A stretch of DNA of 64,000 nucleotides from Burkholderia pyrrocinia (GTDB lineage Bacteria > Pseudomonadota > Gammaproteobacteria > Burkholderiales > Burkholderiaceae): contig NZ_CP094460.1 of assembly GCF_022809715.1 (NCBI RefSeq), forward strand, positions 248,001-312,000, read 5' to 3'. The notes below the pieces were generated by a model. That model was given only the letters and a program-made list of their open reading frames with translations. It was not told the origin of the DNA and made no database searches. The translations under genes were made by a program, and so were the position numbers. This document shows positions 45,676-54,225 of the stretch, piece by piece. Each line of letters starts with the position of its first letter. The first letter of the stretch is position 1.

Positions 45676-46569
45676 ATGGATGACCTGAACGACCTCTACT
45701 ATTTCGTGAAGGTGGTCGAGCATGGCGGGTTCACGCAGGCCGGGCGCGCGCTGGATGTCCCGAAATCGACGCTGAGCCGGCGTATCGCGGCGCTGGAGGC
45801 GAAGTACGACGTGCGGCTGCTGCAGCGCACGACGCGTCATTTCACGGTGACGGAAACCGGGCGCGAATTCTACGAGCGCTGCCTCGCCGTGCTGGTCGAG
45901 GCCGACGCCGCGCGCGAGGTGATCGAGCGCCGGCACGCGGAGCCGCGCGGCATCGTCCGCGTGAGCTGCCCGACCGCGCTGCTCGAATATCGCGTGAGCG
46001 AACTGGTCGCGCGCTTCATGGTGCTCCATCCGCAGGTGCAGGTGCATCTCGAGGCGACCAACCGCCGCGTCGACCTGCTGAGCGAAGGGTTCGACCTTGC
46101 GCTGCGCGTGCGCTTTCCGCCGCTGGAGGACAGCGATCTCGTGATGCGCATCCTCGGCGACAGCCCGCAGCGGCTGGTAGCCGCGCCGCAATGGTTGAAC
46201 GGGCGCGACGCGCCGTCGGACCCGGCCGAGCTGGCCGGCGCGCCGAGCCTCGACTGGGGGCCGGCGCGGCATCACGTGTGGCAACTGGTCGGGCCGAACG
46301 GCGAGCACACGCAGTTGCGCCATCATCCGCGCTTCATCACCGACGACATGCATGCGCTGCGCGACGCGGCGATTCACGGCGTCGGCATCGTGCAGTTGCC
46401 GTGCATGGTCGTCGAGGACGACCTGCGTAACGGCACGCTGGTCGACGTGCTGCCCGGGTGGGCGCCGAAGGGCGGCGTGATGCACGCGGTGTTTCCGTCG
46501 CGGCGCGGGCTGCTGCCGCGCGTGCGTCTGCTGATCGACTTCCTGGCCGAACACATCCGGAAGGATTGA
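45676..46569 (+). CDS. LysR-family transcriptional regulator
   Basis: A 297-residue regulator with HTH MDDLNDLYYFVKVVEHGGFTQAGRAL and STLSRRIAALEAKYDVRLLQRT. It is the DsdC/CrgA-like subgroup in which a short N-terminus precedes the HTH. The effector domain runs from about residue 90. ATG at 45676 gives the standard start; 45661 is also in frame. It is divergent from the YcaC-like gene, its likely target. Confidence 0.88.
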   Translation: MDDLNDLYYFVKVVEHGGFTQAGRALDVPKSTLSRRIAALEAKYDVRLLQRTTRHFTVTETGREFYERCLAVLVEADAAREVIERRHAEPRGIVRVSCPTALLEYRVSELVARFMVLHPQVQVHLEATNRRVDLLSEGFDLALRVRFPPLEDSDLVMRILGDSPQRLVAAPQWLNGRDAPSDPAELAGAPSLDWGPARHHVWQLVGPNGEHTQLRHHPRFITDDMHALRDAAIHGVGIVQLPCMVVEDDLRNGTLVDVLPGWAPKGGVMHAVFPSRRGLLPRVRLLIDFLAEHIRKD

Positions 46570-46774
46570 CGGGCCGCATCAACCGCGCGTAAGCCCTGAT
46601 GCGCGCGGACGCGCGGGGTGTCACGGATTGGTGTTAAATACATTTCGGCGCGTTCTGGCTCGGCGCGCAACGGGGCGCACCGGGCATCCGCGTAAACCCG
46701 GAGCGAAAACGGCACGAAGGATCGAAAACGAATCGGGCGCATCAGACCCGATCGGACTGACGGCAGGATTCAAC

Positions 46775-49024
46775 TTGAATACCGAACCGCAAAGTTCTCG
46801 TTACAGCCTCGGGCTCGCCGCGGAAGTGCTCGCGTCGGAGCAGAGCGTGCTGAGGCTGATCACGCGCAACACACCGCTGCCGGAACTGTTGATCGAAGTT
46901 TGCCGGCGCGCCGAGACTTTGCTCGGCGACGGCGCATCGTGCACGATCCTGCTGCTCGATACGGACGGCGTGCACGTGCGTGTCGGCGCGGCGCCGTCGT
47001 TGCCCGCGCAGTACAGCGCCGCGATCGACGGCGCGTCGATCGGACCGGCGGCGGGCTCATGCGGCACGGCGATGTACGAGCGCCGGATGGTCGCCGTCGA
47101 GGACATCGAAACCGATCCGCTGTGGGCCGACTACCGTTCCGTCGCGTTGCCGCTGGGCCTGCGCGCGTGCTGGTCGGTGCCGTTCCTCGACGAGGCAGGC
47201 ACGGTGCTCGGCGCGTTCGCCGTCTATCACCGCACGCCGCGCCGGCCGAGCGACGAGGAAACCGCACTGTTGCGCGATATCGGCAACAGCGTCGGCCTCG
47301 CGGTTCACCAGGACCGGATGGTGCGGCAGCTCGCGCGCAGCGAGGAACATCACCGGCTCGTCGTCAACAGCCTGAACGAAGGAATCCTCGTCGTGTCGCG
47401 CGACGGCGTCGTGGTCGCGAGCAACCCGAGCGCGAACCGGATGATGCGCGTGAGGGGCGACCTCGTCGGCCGCCGGCTGTCGACGGTGATCCTGCGCAAG
47501 CTGCACGAGGACGGCACGCCGATCGCGCCGGACGACTGGCCGAGCCGGATCGCGCTCGTGACGGCCACGCCGCAGCTCGGCTACACGGTCGGCTTCGGCC
47601 TGGCGGACGGCGACATCATCTGGGTGCGCGGCAACGCGGTGCCGATCGTGAAGCCGGGCGAGACGCAGGCCGACTCGGTGCTGGTGTCGTTCAACGACAT
47701 CGGCCCGGTGCGCGAAGCGCAGCAGCAGTTGCGCTACCTGGCGACGCGCGATGCGCTGACGGGCCTCTACAACCGCCGCTGGCTCGGCGACCGGATGCGC
47801 GAGTTGTTCGGCCGGCACGATGCGGCGGCCGGGCCCGCGCGCGTCGCGATCCTGTTCATCGATCTCGTCGGTTTCAAGAAGGTCAACGACACGGCCGGCC
47901 ACGATGCCGGCGACGCGCTGCTGCGCAGCGTCGCGGCGCGGCTCGAAGCCTGCGCGGGCGGCCGGCATGCGCTCACGCGCGTCGGCGGCGACGAGTTCGT
48001 GATCCTCGTCGAGGACTGCGACGATCCCGACTGTCTCGCGGTGCTCGCACGCGAGGTGATCGACGCGATCGCGAAGCCGTTCGAGATCGCGAACAACGAG
48101 TACTGGCTCGGCGTGTCGATCGGGATCAGCGCTGCGCCGCGCGACGGCGACGACGCCGTCACGCTGATGCGCAACGCCGATTCGGCGATGTACGACGCGA
48201 AGCAGCGCGGCCGCAACCACTTCACGTTCTTCACTGCGCAGCTCAACCTGCGGCTGCAGCGCCGCTTCGCGGTCGAGCAGTCGCTGCGGCGCGCGCTCGC
48301 GTCGGACATGCTGCGGCTCGCGTATCAGCCCGTCGTCGATGCGCGCAGCGGCCGCACGGTCGGCGCCGAGGCGCTGCTGCGCTGGACCAGCCCCGAACTC
48401 GGGCCGATGTCGCCCGCGGAATTCATTCCGGTCGCCGAAGATACGGGGCTGATCGTCGCGATCGGCCAGTGGGTGCTCGAAACCGCGTGCCGGCAGATGG
48501 CCGAATGGCGCCGCACGATCGCGCCGGACCTGATGCTGGCCGTGAACCTGTCGCCGCGGCAGTTCCACGAAGGGCTCGTCGAATCGGTCGGCCGCTGTCT
48601 CGCGCAAACGCGGCTCGATCCGTCCGCGCTCGAGCTCGAGATCACGGAAGGACTGCTGATGAACGACACGGACACCGTGCTGCCGATGCTCGAAGCGCTC
48701 ACGGACATGAACGTGCGGATTTCGGTCGACGATTTCGGCACAGGCTATTCGTCGCTCGCGTACCTGAAGCGCTTTCCGCTGCACAACCTGAAGGTCGACC
48801 GCTCGTTCGTATCGGGCGTGCCCGATCATCACGATTCGGTCGCGATCACGCAGGCGGTGGTCGCGATGGCGCATTCGCTCGGGATGAAGGTCACGGCCGA
48901 AGGCGTCGAGACGCAGGCGCAATCGTGGTTCCTGCAGCAGATCGGCTGCGACATGCAGCAGGGCTACCTGTTCAGCCGGCCGCTGGAAGCGAACGACTAC
49001 GCGCGCCGTCTCGGCGCCGCGTGA
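46775..49024 (+). CDS. GAF-PAS-GGDEF-EAL cyclic-di-GMP protein
   Basis: A soluble signalling protein of about 749 residues. A GAF domain (about 20-190) contains PAAGSCGTAMYERR. A PAS domain (about 200-310) is followed by a diguanylate cyclase domain with intact VGGDEF. The phosphodiesterase domain has EALLRW, NLSPRQF, ELEITEG, DDFGTGYSSL, EGVET and QGYLFSRP, so the PDE looks catalytically complete. No membrane segment is present. The start is uncertain: TTG at 46775 with AGGA upstream is preferred, and other TTG/GTG starts lie from 46628. It is convergent with wspR. Confidence 0.87.
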   Translation: MNTEPQSSRYSLGLAAEVLASEQSVLRLITRNTPLPELLIEVCRRAETLLGDGASCTILLLDTDGVHVRVGAAPSLPAQYSAAIDGASIGPAAGSCGTAMYERRMVAVEDIETDPLWADYRSVALPLGLRACWSVPFLDEAGTVLGAFAVYHRTPRRPSDEETALLRDIGNSVGLAVHQDRMVRQLARSEEHHRLVVNSLNEGILVVSRDGVVVASNPSANRMMRVRGDLVGRRLSTVILRKLHEDGTPIAPDDWPSRIALVTATPQLGYTVGFGLADGDIIWVRGNAVPIVKPGETQADSVLVSFNDIGPVREAQQQLRYLATRDALTGLYNRRWLGDRMRELFGRHDAAAGPARVAILFIDLVGFKKVNDTAGHDAGDALLRSVAARLEACAGGRHALTRVGGDEFVILVEDCDDPDCLAVLAREVIDAIAKPFEIANNEYWLGVSIGISAAPRDGDDAVTLMRNADSAMYDAKQRGRNHFTFFTAQLNLRLQRRFAVEQSLRRALASDMLRLAYQPVVDARSGRTVGAEALLRWTSPELGPMSPAEFIPVAEDTGLIVAIGQWVLETACRQMAEWRRTIAPDLMLAVNLSPRQFHEGLVESVGRCLAQTRLDPSALELEITEGLLMNDTDTVLPMLEALTDMNVRISVDDFGTGYSSLAYLKRFPLHNLKVDRSFVSGVPDHHDSVAITQAVVAMAHSLGMKVTAEGVETQAQSWFLQQIGCDMQQGYLFSRPLEANDYARRLGAA

Positions 49025-49046
49025 GCGCGGATTGCGCGGTGCGGGC

Positions 49047-50114
49047 TCAGTCGTCGCGCGGCGCGCCGAAACCGCCGGCGCCTGGCGGCGGTGCCGACGT
49101 ATCGATCTCGACGCGGTTCTTGCCTTCGTGCTTCGCACGGTACAGCGCGCGGTCGGCGGCCTCGATCAGTACGGTCGTCGGCAGGCCGGGCGCCGGCACG
49201 ATGCTCGCGCCGCCGATGCTGATCGTCACGGTGTTGCCCGTCGACGAATGCGCGTGCCGCAGCCGCAGCGCCTCGACCGCGAGACGGATCTTCTCGCCGA
49301 GCAGCCGCGCGGCGCCCGGCGACGTGGCCGGCATCACGACCGCGAATTCCTCGCCGCCGAAGCGCGCGGCGAGATCGCCCGACTGCCCGAGACAGCGCTC
49401 GATGGTCGACGCGATCTGCTTGAGCACGCTGTCGCCCGACACGTGCCCGTACGTGTCGTTGTACAGCTTGAAATTGTCGACGTCGATCATCAGCAGCGAC
49501 AGCTCGCTGCGCTCGCGCGTGCCGCGCCGCCATTCGGCGGCCAGGTATTCGTCGAGATAGCGGCGGTTGGACAGCCCGGTCAGCCCGTCCGAGTGCGTGA
49601 GGCGCCGCAGTTCGAGATTGGCCTCGAGCAGCTGCTGCTGCGATTGCCGCAGCGCGCGATAGGCCTCGTCGCGCTGCAGCAGGTTCAGGTACGAGCGCGA
49701 GTGGTAGCGGATGCGCGCGACGAGCTCGATGCGATCGGGCAGCTTCACGAGGTAGTCGTTCGCGCCGGCCGCGAACGCGGCGCTCTTGATCACGGGCTCT
49801 TCCTGCGTCGACAGCACGATGATCGGCACGTCGCGCGTCGCCGGATTCGCGCGGTACGTCTTCACGAGGCTCAGCCCGTCGGTGCCGGGCATCACGAGGT
49901 CCTGCAGGATCACGGTCGGCCGCGTCTCGATCGCGGTGGCCATCGCGTCGTCCGAGCGCGGGCAGTAGTGGAAGTCGATGCCTTCCTCGTCGACGAGCGC
50001 GCGTCGCACGGCTTCCGCGACGATCGTCTGGTCGTCGACCAGCAACACCATTGCCGGCACGTCGACGGGCGGCGTGTACGGGCCGCCCGGCGGGCGAGTC
50101 AGGTCGCTAGTCAT
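49047..50114 (-). CDS. wspR: WspR-like response-regulator diguanylate cyclase
   Basis: A 355-residue protein with an N-terminal receiver domain (phosphoacceptor Asp in VILQDLVMPGTDG), a coiled-coil linker, and a GGDEF domain with RFGGEEFAVV. This matches WspR, which makes c-di-GMP when phosphorylated. At the I-site, the usual RxxD five residues before GGEEF reads QSGD, so the arginine is missing and product inhibition may be lost. It follows wspF on the same strand by 58 bases. The rest of the wsp operon is absent here. Confidence 0.87.
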   Translation of the reverse strand: MTSDLTRPPGGPYTPPVDVPAMVLLVDDQTIVAEAVRRALVDEEGIDFHYCPRSDDAMATAIETRPTVILQDLVMPGTDGLSLVKTYRANPATRDVPIIVLSTQEEPVIKSAAFAAGANDYLVKLPDRIELVARIRYHSRSYLNLLQRDEAYRALRQSQQQLLEANLELRRLTHSDGLTGLSNRRYLDEYLAAEWRRGTRERSELSLLMIDVDNFKLYNDTYGHVSGDSVLKQIASTIERCLGQSGDLAARFGGEEFAVVMPATSPGAARLLGEKIRLAVEALRLRHAHSSTGNTVTISIGGASIVPAPGLPTTVLIEAADRALYRAKHEGKNRVEIDTSAPPPGAGGFGAPRDD

Positions 50115-50172
50115 GATCGATGCAGGTTGTTGCAAGGGCAGGCATGGGTGTTGCGCGTGTTCATCGTCGGGA

Positions 50173-51177
50173 TCAGATTCGCGCGAGCGCCGCCAGCTCG
50201 CCCGCGATGCGGCCGAGCGGCAGGATCGCGCGCGCCGCGCCGAGCGTCGCGGCCGCCTTCGGCATGCCGTACACGGCGCTCGTCGCCTCGTCCTGCGCGA
50301 TCGTATGGTAGCCCTTCATCCGCAGCGCCTTCAGGCCGATCGCGCCGTCGCGCCCCATCCCGGTGAGCAGCACGCCGATCACGCGGCCGGGCCAGTGCTC
50401 GGTCAGGCTGTTGAAGAACACGTCGACCGACGGCCGATACGGCGTGGCGGCCGGCTCGCGCGTGTATTCGAGCGTGCCGGCATGCGTGATCCGCAGGTGA
50501 TCGTCGGTCGCGGCGAGCAGCGCGACGCCCGGCTGCGGGCGGTCGCCTTCGCGCGCGACGCGCACGGCGAGCGGCGTCTGGCCGTCGAGCCATTGCGCCA
50601 TGCCTTCGGCGAAGGCGCGGTCGACGTGCTGCACGATCACGATCGGTGCGCTGAAATCGGCCGGCAGCGCGCCGAGGATCGACGCGAGCGCGCCGGGGCC
50701 GCCGGCCGATGCGCCGATCGCGACCAGCGGGCCGCCGCCGGCGCGGGTGGTCGTGCCGGCAACGCGCGTGCCGCCGGGCGCATCGAGCAGGCGGCCGATC
50801 TGGTCGATCTTCGCAAGCAGTAATTTGGTCGTGTCGCCGGCCGCGCCATCGCCGAGCCGCGGCGTGTCGACCGCGTCGAGCGCGCCGGCGCCCATCGCCT
50901 CGTACACGCGCCACGCGTTCGCGCCGATACAGCTCGTCACGATCAGGATCGCGCACGGTCGTTCGGATCGCATGATCCGCCGCGTCGCTTCGATCCCGTC
51001 GAATTTCGGCATGACCAGGTCCATCAGCACGACGTCGGGCGGCTGCGCGGCGCACAGTTCGACGGCCTGCGCGCCGTCGGTCGCGACCCACAGCACGCGA
51101 TGCTCGGGCCGGCGCGCGATCGCGCGGCGCATCGCCTCGACGGCAAGCGGGAGGTCGTTGACGATGCCGATGTTCAC
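50173..51177 (-). CDS. wspF: WspF-like chemotaxis methylesterase (CheB family)
   Basis: A 334-residue response regulator with a receiver domain (phosphoacceptor in VVLMDLVMPKFDG) and a CheB methylesterase domain. Its catalytic residues are Ser in IGASAGGPGA, His in VQHVDRAFAEGMAQW, and Asp in TGMGRDGAIGL. It should demethylate the Wsp receptor and reset signalling to WspR. The start is GTG at 51177, overlapping the TGA of a tiny upstream frame. wspA to wspE are not upstream. Confidence 0.87.
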   Translation of the reverse strand: MNIGIVNDLPLAVEAMRRAIARRPEHRVLWVATDGAQAVELCAAQPPDVVLMDLVMPKFDGIEATRRIMRSERPCAILIVTSCIGANAWRVYEAMGAGALDAVDTPRLGDGAAGDTTKLLLAKIDQIGRLLDAPGGTRVAGTTTRAGGGPLVAIGASAGGPGALASILGALPADFSAPIVIVQHVDRAFAEGMAQWLDGQTPLAVRVAREGDRPQPGVALLAATDDHLRITHAGTLEYTREPAATPYRPSVDVFFNSLTEHWPGRVIGVLLTGMGRDGAIGLKALRMKGYHTIAQDEATSAVYGMPKAAATLGAARAILPLGRIAGELAALARI

Positions 51178-51522
51178 AAGCGGAATTCTCCGGTCGGTTC
51201 GTAGTGTTGGAGGTAGGCCGGGTTCATGGAAGGGGCTGCCTGTTCGGCGCCGACGGGCGGCATCTGCGGCCGGGCGGCACGGCATTCTTTTTGGTTGGCG
51301 ACGCCCCGAATGCTGTCATGCGGCGCGGGCGGCGGCAATCGAAAAATTTGCGCATTGCGCCGTTTCAGTGAGTTTCCTCTATGACGATGCGGCATTTCCG
51401 GCCGCTAACGGAACCGGGCCGGCGCAGTCGTGCATACCGGGGCCATGCGATCTCGGCATGGCAGGCCGCCGAAGCACGCATGTTACCGTGCCGGCTTCGA
51501 CAACAGGAACGAGGAGAACCGG
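51178..51522. other. 345-base gap upstream of wspF and the 51523 gene
   Basis: This holds divergent promoters, presumably. On the minus strand a 17-codon frame (ATG at 51227, ending at 51174, MNPAYLQHYEPTGEFRL) has its TGA overlapping the GTG of wspF. That would allow coupled translation. It may instead be the end of a longer 73-codon frame from 51395. No family is recognised. Confidence 0.4.
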
Positions 51523-51951
51523 ATGGCTGCGCCCGACACCACGCTCGTCAGCCGCGACCCATACGCGCCGGTCGTGATCGAACGCGACGGCCGGTTGCTG
51601 TACCGGATCGACATCGAGAGCGGGCACGCGTCGTTCTACCGCGAGTTTCCGGTCGAGCCCGATGCGGTGCGCGTGCTGTGCGACGACGCCGAGCGCTACT
51701 ACTTCCTGTTCGCGGCGCTTCATCATCCGTACCAGTTGCGCGCGACGAACCTGTCCGACGCCGAGCGCGAACGCTACTTCAGCACGATCCTGTTTGCCGG
51801 CCGCGACGAGGTCGAAGCGTTCCTGACACAGCTCGACCGCGACAGCAACGGCGCCGTATCGAACCTGTTGAGGATCTTCACGCAGGCCGACTACGGGCAA
51901 ATGCGCGCGGGCCGCTGGTTCGGCGCGGGCGCCGGCACGCCGGCCGCATAG
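51523..51951 (+). CDS. Conserved hypothetical protein, 142 residues
   Basis: A soluble acidic protein with ATG at 51523 preceded by GAGGAG. No signal peptide or membrane segment is present. Recognisable blocks are PVVIERDGRLLYRIDIESGHASFYREF, FLFAALHHPYQLRATNLSDAERERYF and FAGRDEVEAFLTQLDRD. I do not recognise the family. It stands alone between wspF and a small leftward gene, and its function is unknown. Confidence 0.65.
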   Translation: MAAPDTTLVSRDPYAPVVIERDGRLLYRIDIESGHASFYREFPVEPDAVRVLCDDAERYYFLFAALHHPYQLRATNLSDAERERYFSTILFAGRDEVEAFLTQLDRDSNGAVSNLLRIFTQADYGQMRAGRWFGAGAGTPAA

Positions 51952-52000
51952 CGGCACGCCACCGGGCACCCGGCCGCGCACCGGATGCGCGGCCGCGCCG

Positions 52001-52225
52001 TCAATGGCTGCGCGCGTACCCCTGGATCAGCGCGCGCATCATCCCTTCGACCGTCGCGTCGAGCAGGTCGGATTCCTGCTCGGCCTCCTCGACGAGTGCG
52101 GCATAGGCGGTCGCGAGCGTCACGCGGTCGACTTCATGGCGCTGTTCCATCAGCGTGACCATCCCGTCCTTCGCCAGATGAGCGGAGAACGCGCGGCTGC
52201 CGATGGTCTGGAATACGTCAATCAT
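52001..52225 (-). CDS. Small hypothetical protein, 74 residues
   Basis: A short helical-looking protein (MIDVFQTIGSRAFSAHLAK, then TLATAYAALVEEAEQESDLLDATVEGMMRALI). Start at 52225 is supported by CGGGAGAG on the minus strand. There is no signal peptide. I do not recognise a family. The acidic C-terminal helix could be a protein-interaction surface, but this is speculation. It is convergent with the 51523 gene. Confidence 0.6.
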   Translation of the reverse strand: MIDVFQTIGSRAFSAHLAKDGMVTLMEQRHEVDRVTLATAYAALVEEAEQESDLLDATVEGMMRALIQGYARSH

Positions 52226-52569
52226 GGCGGCTCTCCCGTACGTTGCAGATGCTTTCCAGTTTAGTCGGCGCACCGGGGCTCCGCCACGCGCGGCGGCCCG
52301 TGCCGGCGGCCGCCGGCCGCGCGAATGCGAGGAAGCGCATGCCGCAACGCGTGCGGCCGCGCCGCCCGACCGGCGATGTATTCCTCTGATGAAACACTGC
52401 CGACACATGGCCCGTGCACGGTGTCCGCATGCTTCAACGTTTACCCGAACCGGCAAATCGTCGACTTTTTATCGATAAAGTCTCGTGTTAGATTTCGCGG
52501 TCAGAGCCCGGTCCAAACCGGGCAGGCGGCCGCTGCACAGGCGCCGCGCGTCCAACACAAGGAGGAGCA
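52226..52569. other. 344-base gap upstream of the DUF969 operon
   Basis: No gene is supported. The 3' part (about 52440-52500) is AT-rich around TTTTTATCGATAAA and probably holds the promoter of the DUF969-DUF979-DUF2891 genes. Nothing else is clear. Confidence 0.4.
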
Positions 52570-53259
52570 ATGCTGGTGCTGATTGGGGTGCCGATCGTCG
52601 TGATCGGTTTCGCGCTGCGCTTCAATGCGCTGCTGGTGGTCACGATCGCGGGGCTCGCGACGGGGCTGGCGGGCGGGCTGAATCTCGTCGACATCGTCAG
52701 CGCGTTCGGCAAGGCGTTCACCGAAAACCGCTACATGGGCCTCATCTGGCTGACGCTGCCGGTGATCGCGCTGCTCGAGCGCAACGGGCTCAAGGAGCAG
52801 GCGAAGCGGATGATCTCGCGCGTGCAGGCGGCGACCACGGGCCGCGTGCTGATGCTGTACTTCGTGCTGCGCCAGGCGACGGCCGCGCTCGGCCTCACGT
52901 CGCTCGGCGGCCATGCGCAGATGGTGCGGCCGCTGATCGCGCCGATGGCCGAGGCCGCCGCCGTCGACCGGCACGGCGAACTGCCCGAGTCGGTGCGCCA
53001 GCAGATCCGCGCGCATGCGTCGGGCGTCGACAACATCGCCGTGTTCTTCGGCGAGGACATCTTCATCGCGATCCAGTCGATCCTGCTGATCAAGGGCTTT
53101 CTCGAACAGAACGGGATCGTCGTCGAGCCGTTGCACCTGTCGGTATGGGCGATCCCGACCGCGATCGCCGCGCTGCTGATCCACTGCACGCGCCTCGCGC
53201 TGCTCGACCGCCGGCTCGCGCGCGGCTGCGGCTTGCTGGCGCAGGAGGGCGCGCGATGA
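52570..53259 (+). CDS. DUF969 membrane protein (putative transporter subunit)
   Basis: A 229-residue integral membrane protein with about five hydrophobic helices. Conserved DUF969 features are ALLERNGLKEQAKRMI, GGHAQMVRPLIAPMAE and HASGVDNIAVFFGEDIF. DUF969 is nearly always encoded next to DUF979, as here. The pair is thought to form a permease; I recall an association with 5-oxoproline or pyroglutamyl metabolism genes, but none is adjacent. The ATG is preceded by AGGAGG. It overlaps the next gene by four bases. Confidence 0.8.
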   Translation: MLVLIGVPIVVIGFALRFNALLVVTIAGLATGLAGGLNLVDIVSAFGKAFTENRYMGLIWLTLPVIALLERNGLKEQAKRMISRVQAATTGRVLMLYFVLRQATAALGLTSLGGHAQMVRPLIAPMAEAAAVDRHGELPESVRQQIRAHASGVDNIAVFFGEDIFIAIQSILLIKGFLEQNGIVVEPLHLSVWAIPTAIAALLIHCTRLALLDRRLARGCGLLAQEGAR

Positions 53260-54206
53260 TCGGCCTCGAATCGCTGTACACGCTCGCGGGGCTGATGTTC
53301 GCCGCGTTTGCATGCTTCAACCTGACGGACCGCACCAACCCGCGGCGCGTCGTCAATTTCGCGTTCTGGGCGATCTATGCGGTCACGTTCCTGTTCGGCG
53401 CGCTGCTGCCGCATTTCGTGACGGGCTGCCTCGCGATCGGGCTCGCGGTGATCGCCGGCTCGGGCAAGCTCGGGCGCGGCAAGTCGGTCGAAGCCGGCGA
53501 AGCGGCGGCCGTGCGGCGCGAAACCCTCGCGCAGCGCTTCGGCAACCGGCTGTTCCTGCCCGCGCTGCTGATTCCGGTGGTCACGCTGATCGGCACGTTC
53601 GCACTGAAGCGCGTGCCGTTCGTCGACCCGAAGAGCGTGACGCTGATCTCGCTCGTGCTCGGCACGATCGTCGCGTTCGTCGTCGCGCTCGCGACGCTGC
53701 GCGATTCGCCCGTGCATGCGCTGAAGGAAGCGCGCCACACGATGGACGCGGTCGGCTGGGCCGCGATCCTGCCGCAGATGCTCGCGGCGCTCGGCGCGCT
53801 GTTCGCGGTCGCCGGTGTCGGCGGCGTGGTGTCGGGGCTCGTGAAGGACTGGGTGCCGATCGATTCGCCGTTCGCGGTCGTCGCGGCCTACACGGTCGGC
53901 ATGGCGCTGTTCACGATGATCATGGGCAACGGCTTCGCCGCTTTCCCGGTGATGACGGCCGGCATCGGCCTGCCGCTGATCGTCCACCAGTTCCACGGCA
54001 ACCCGGCGATCGTCGGCGCGATCGGGATGCTGAGCGGCTTCTGCGGTACGCTGATGACGCCGATGGCCGCGAACTTCAACATCGTGCCGGCGGCGCTGCT
54101 CGAACTGAAGGACAAGAACGGCGTGATCAAGGCGCAATGGCCGACGGCCGTGCTGCTGCTGGCCGTGAACACGCTGCTGATGTACGCATTCGTATTCCGC
54201 TTCTGA
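53256..54206 (+). CDS. DUF979 membrane protein (putative transporter subunit)
   Basis: A 316-residue integral membrane protein with about nine hydrophobic segments. Typical DUF979 blocks include NFAFWAIYAVTFLFG, MGNGFAAFPVMTAGIGLPL and SGFCGTLMTPMAANFNIVPAALLEL. It is translationally coupled to the DUF969 gene by a four-base overlap. The two probably act as one inner-membrane transporter of unknown substrate. The DUF2891 gene follows within 20 bases. Confidence 0.82.
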   Translation: MIGLESLYTLAGLMFAAFACFNLTDRTNPRRVVNFAFWAIYAVTFLFGALLPHFVTGCLAIGLAVIAGSGKLGRGKSVEAGEAAAVRRETLAQRFGNRLFLPALLIPVVTLIGTFALKRVPFVDPKSVTLISLVLGTIVAFVVALATLRDSPVHALKEARHTMDAVGWAAILPQMLAALGALFAVAGVGGVVSGLVKDWVPIDSPFAVVAAYTVGMALFTMIMGNGFAAFPVMTAGIGLPLIVHQFHGNPAIVGAIGMLSGFCGTLMTPMAANFNIVPAALLELKDKNGVIKAQWPTAVLLLAVNTLLMYAFVFRF

Positions 54207-54225
54207 CTCGATGGACGAGATCCTC

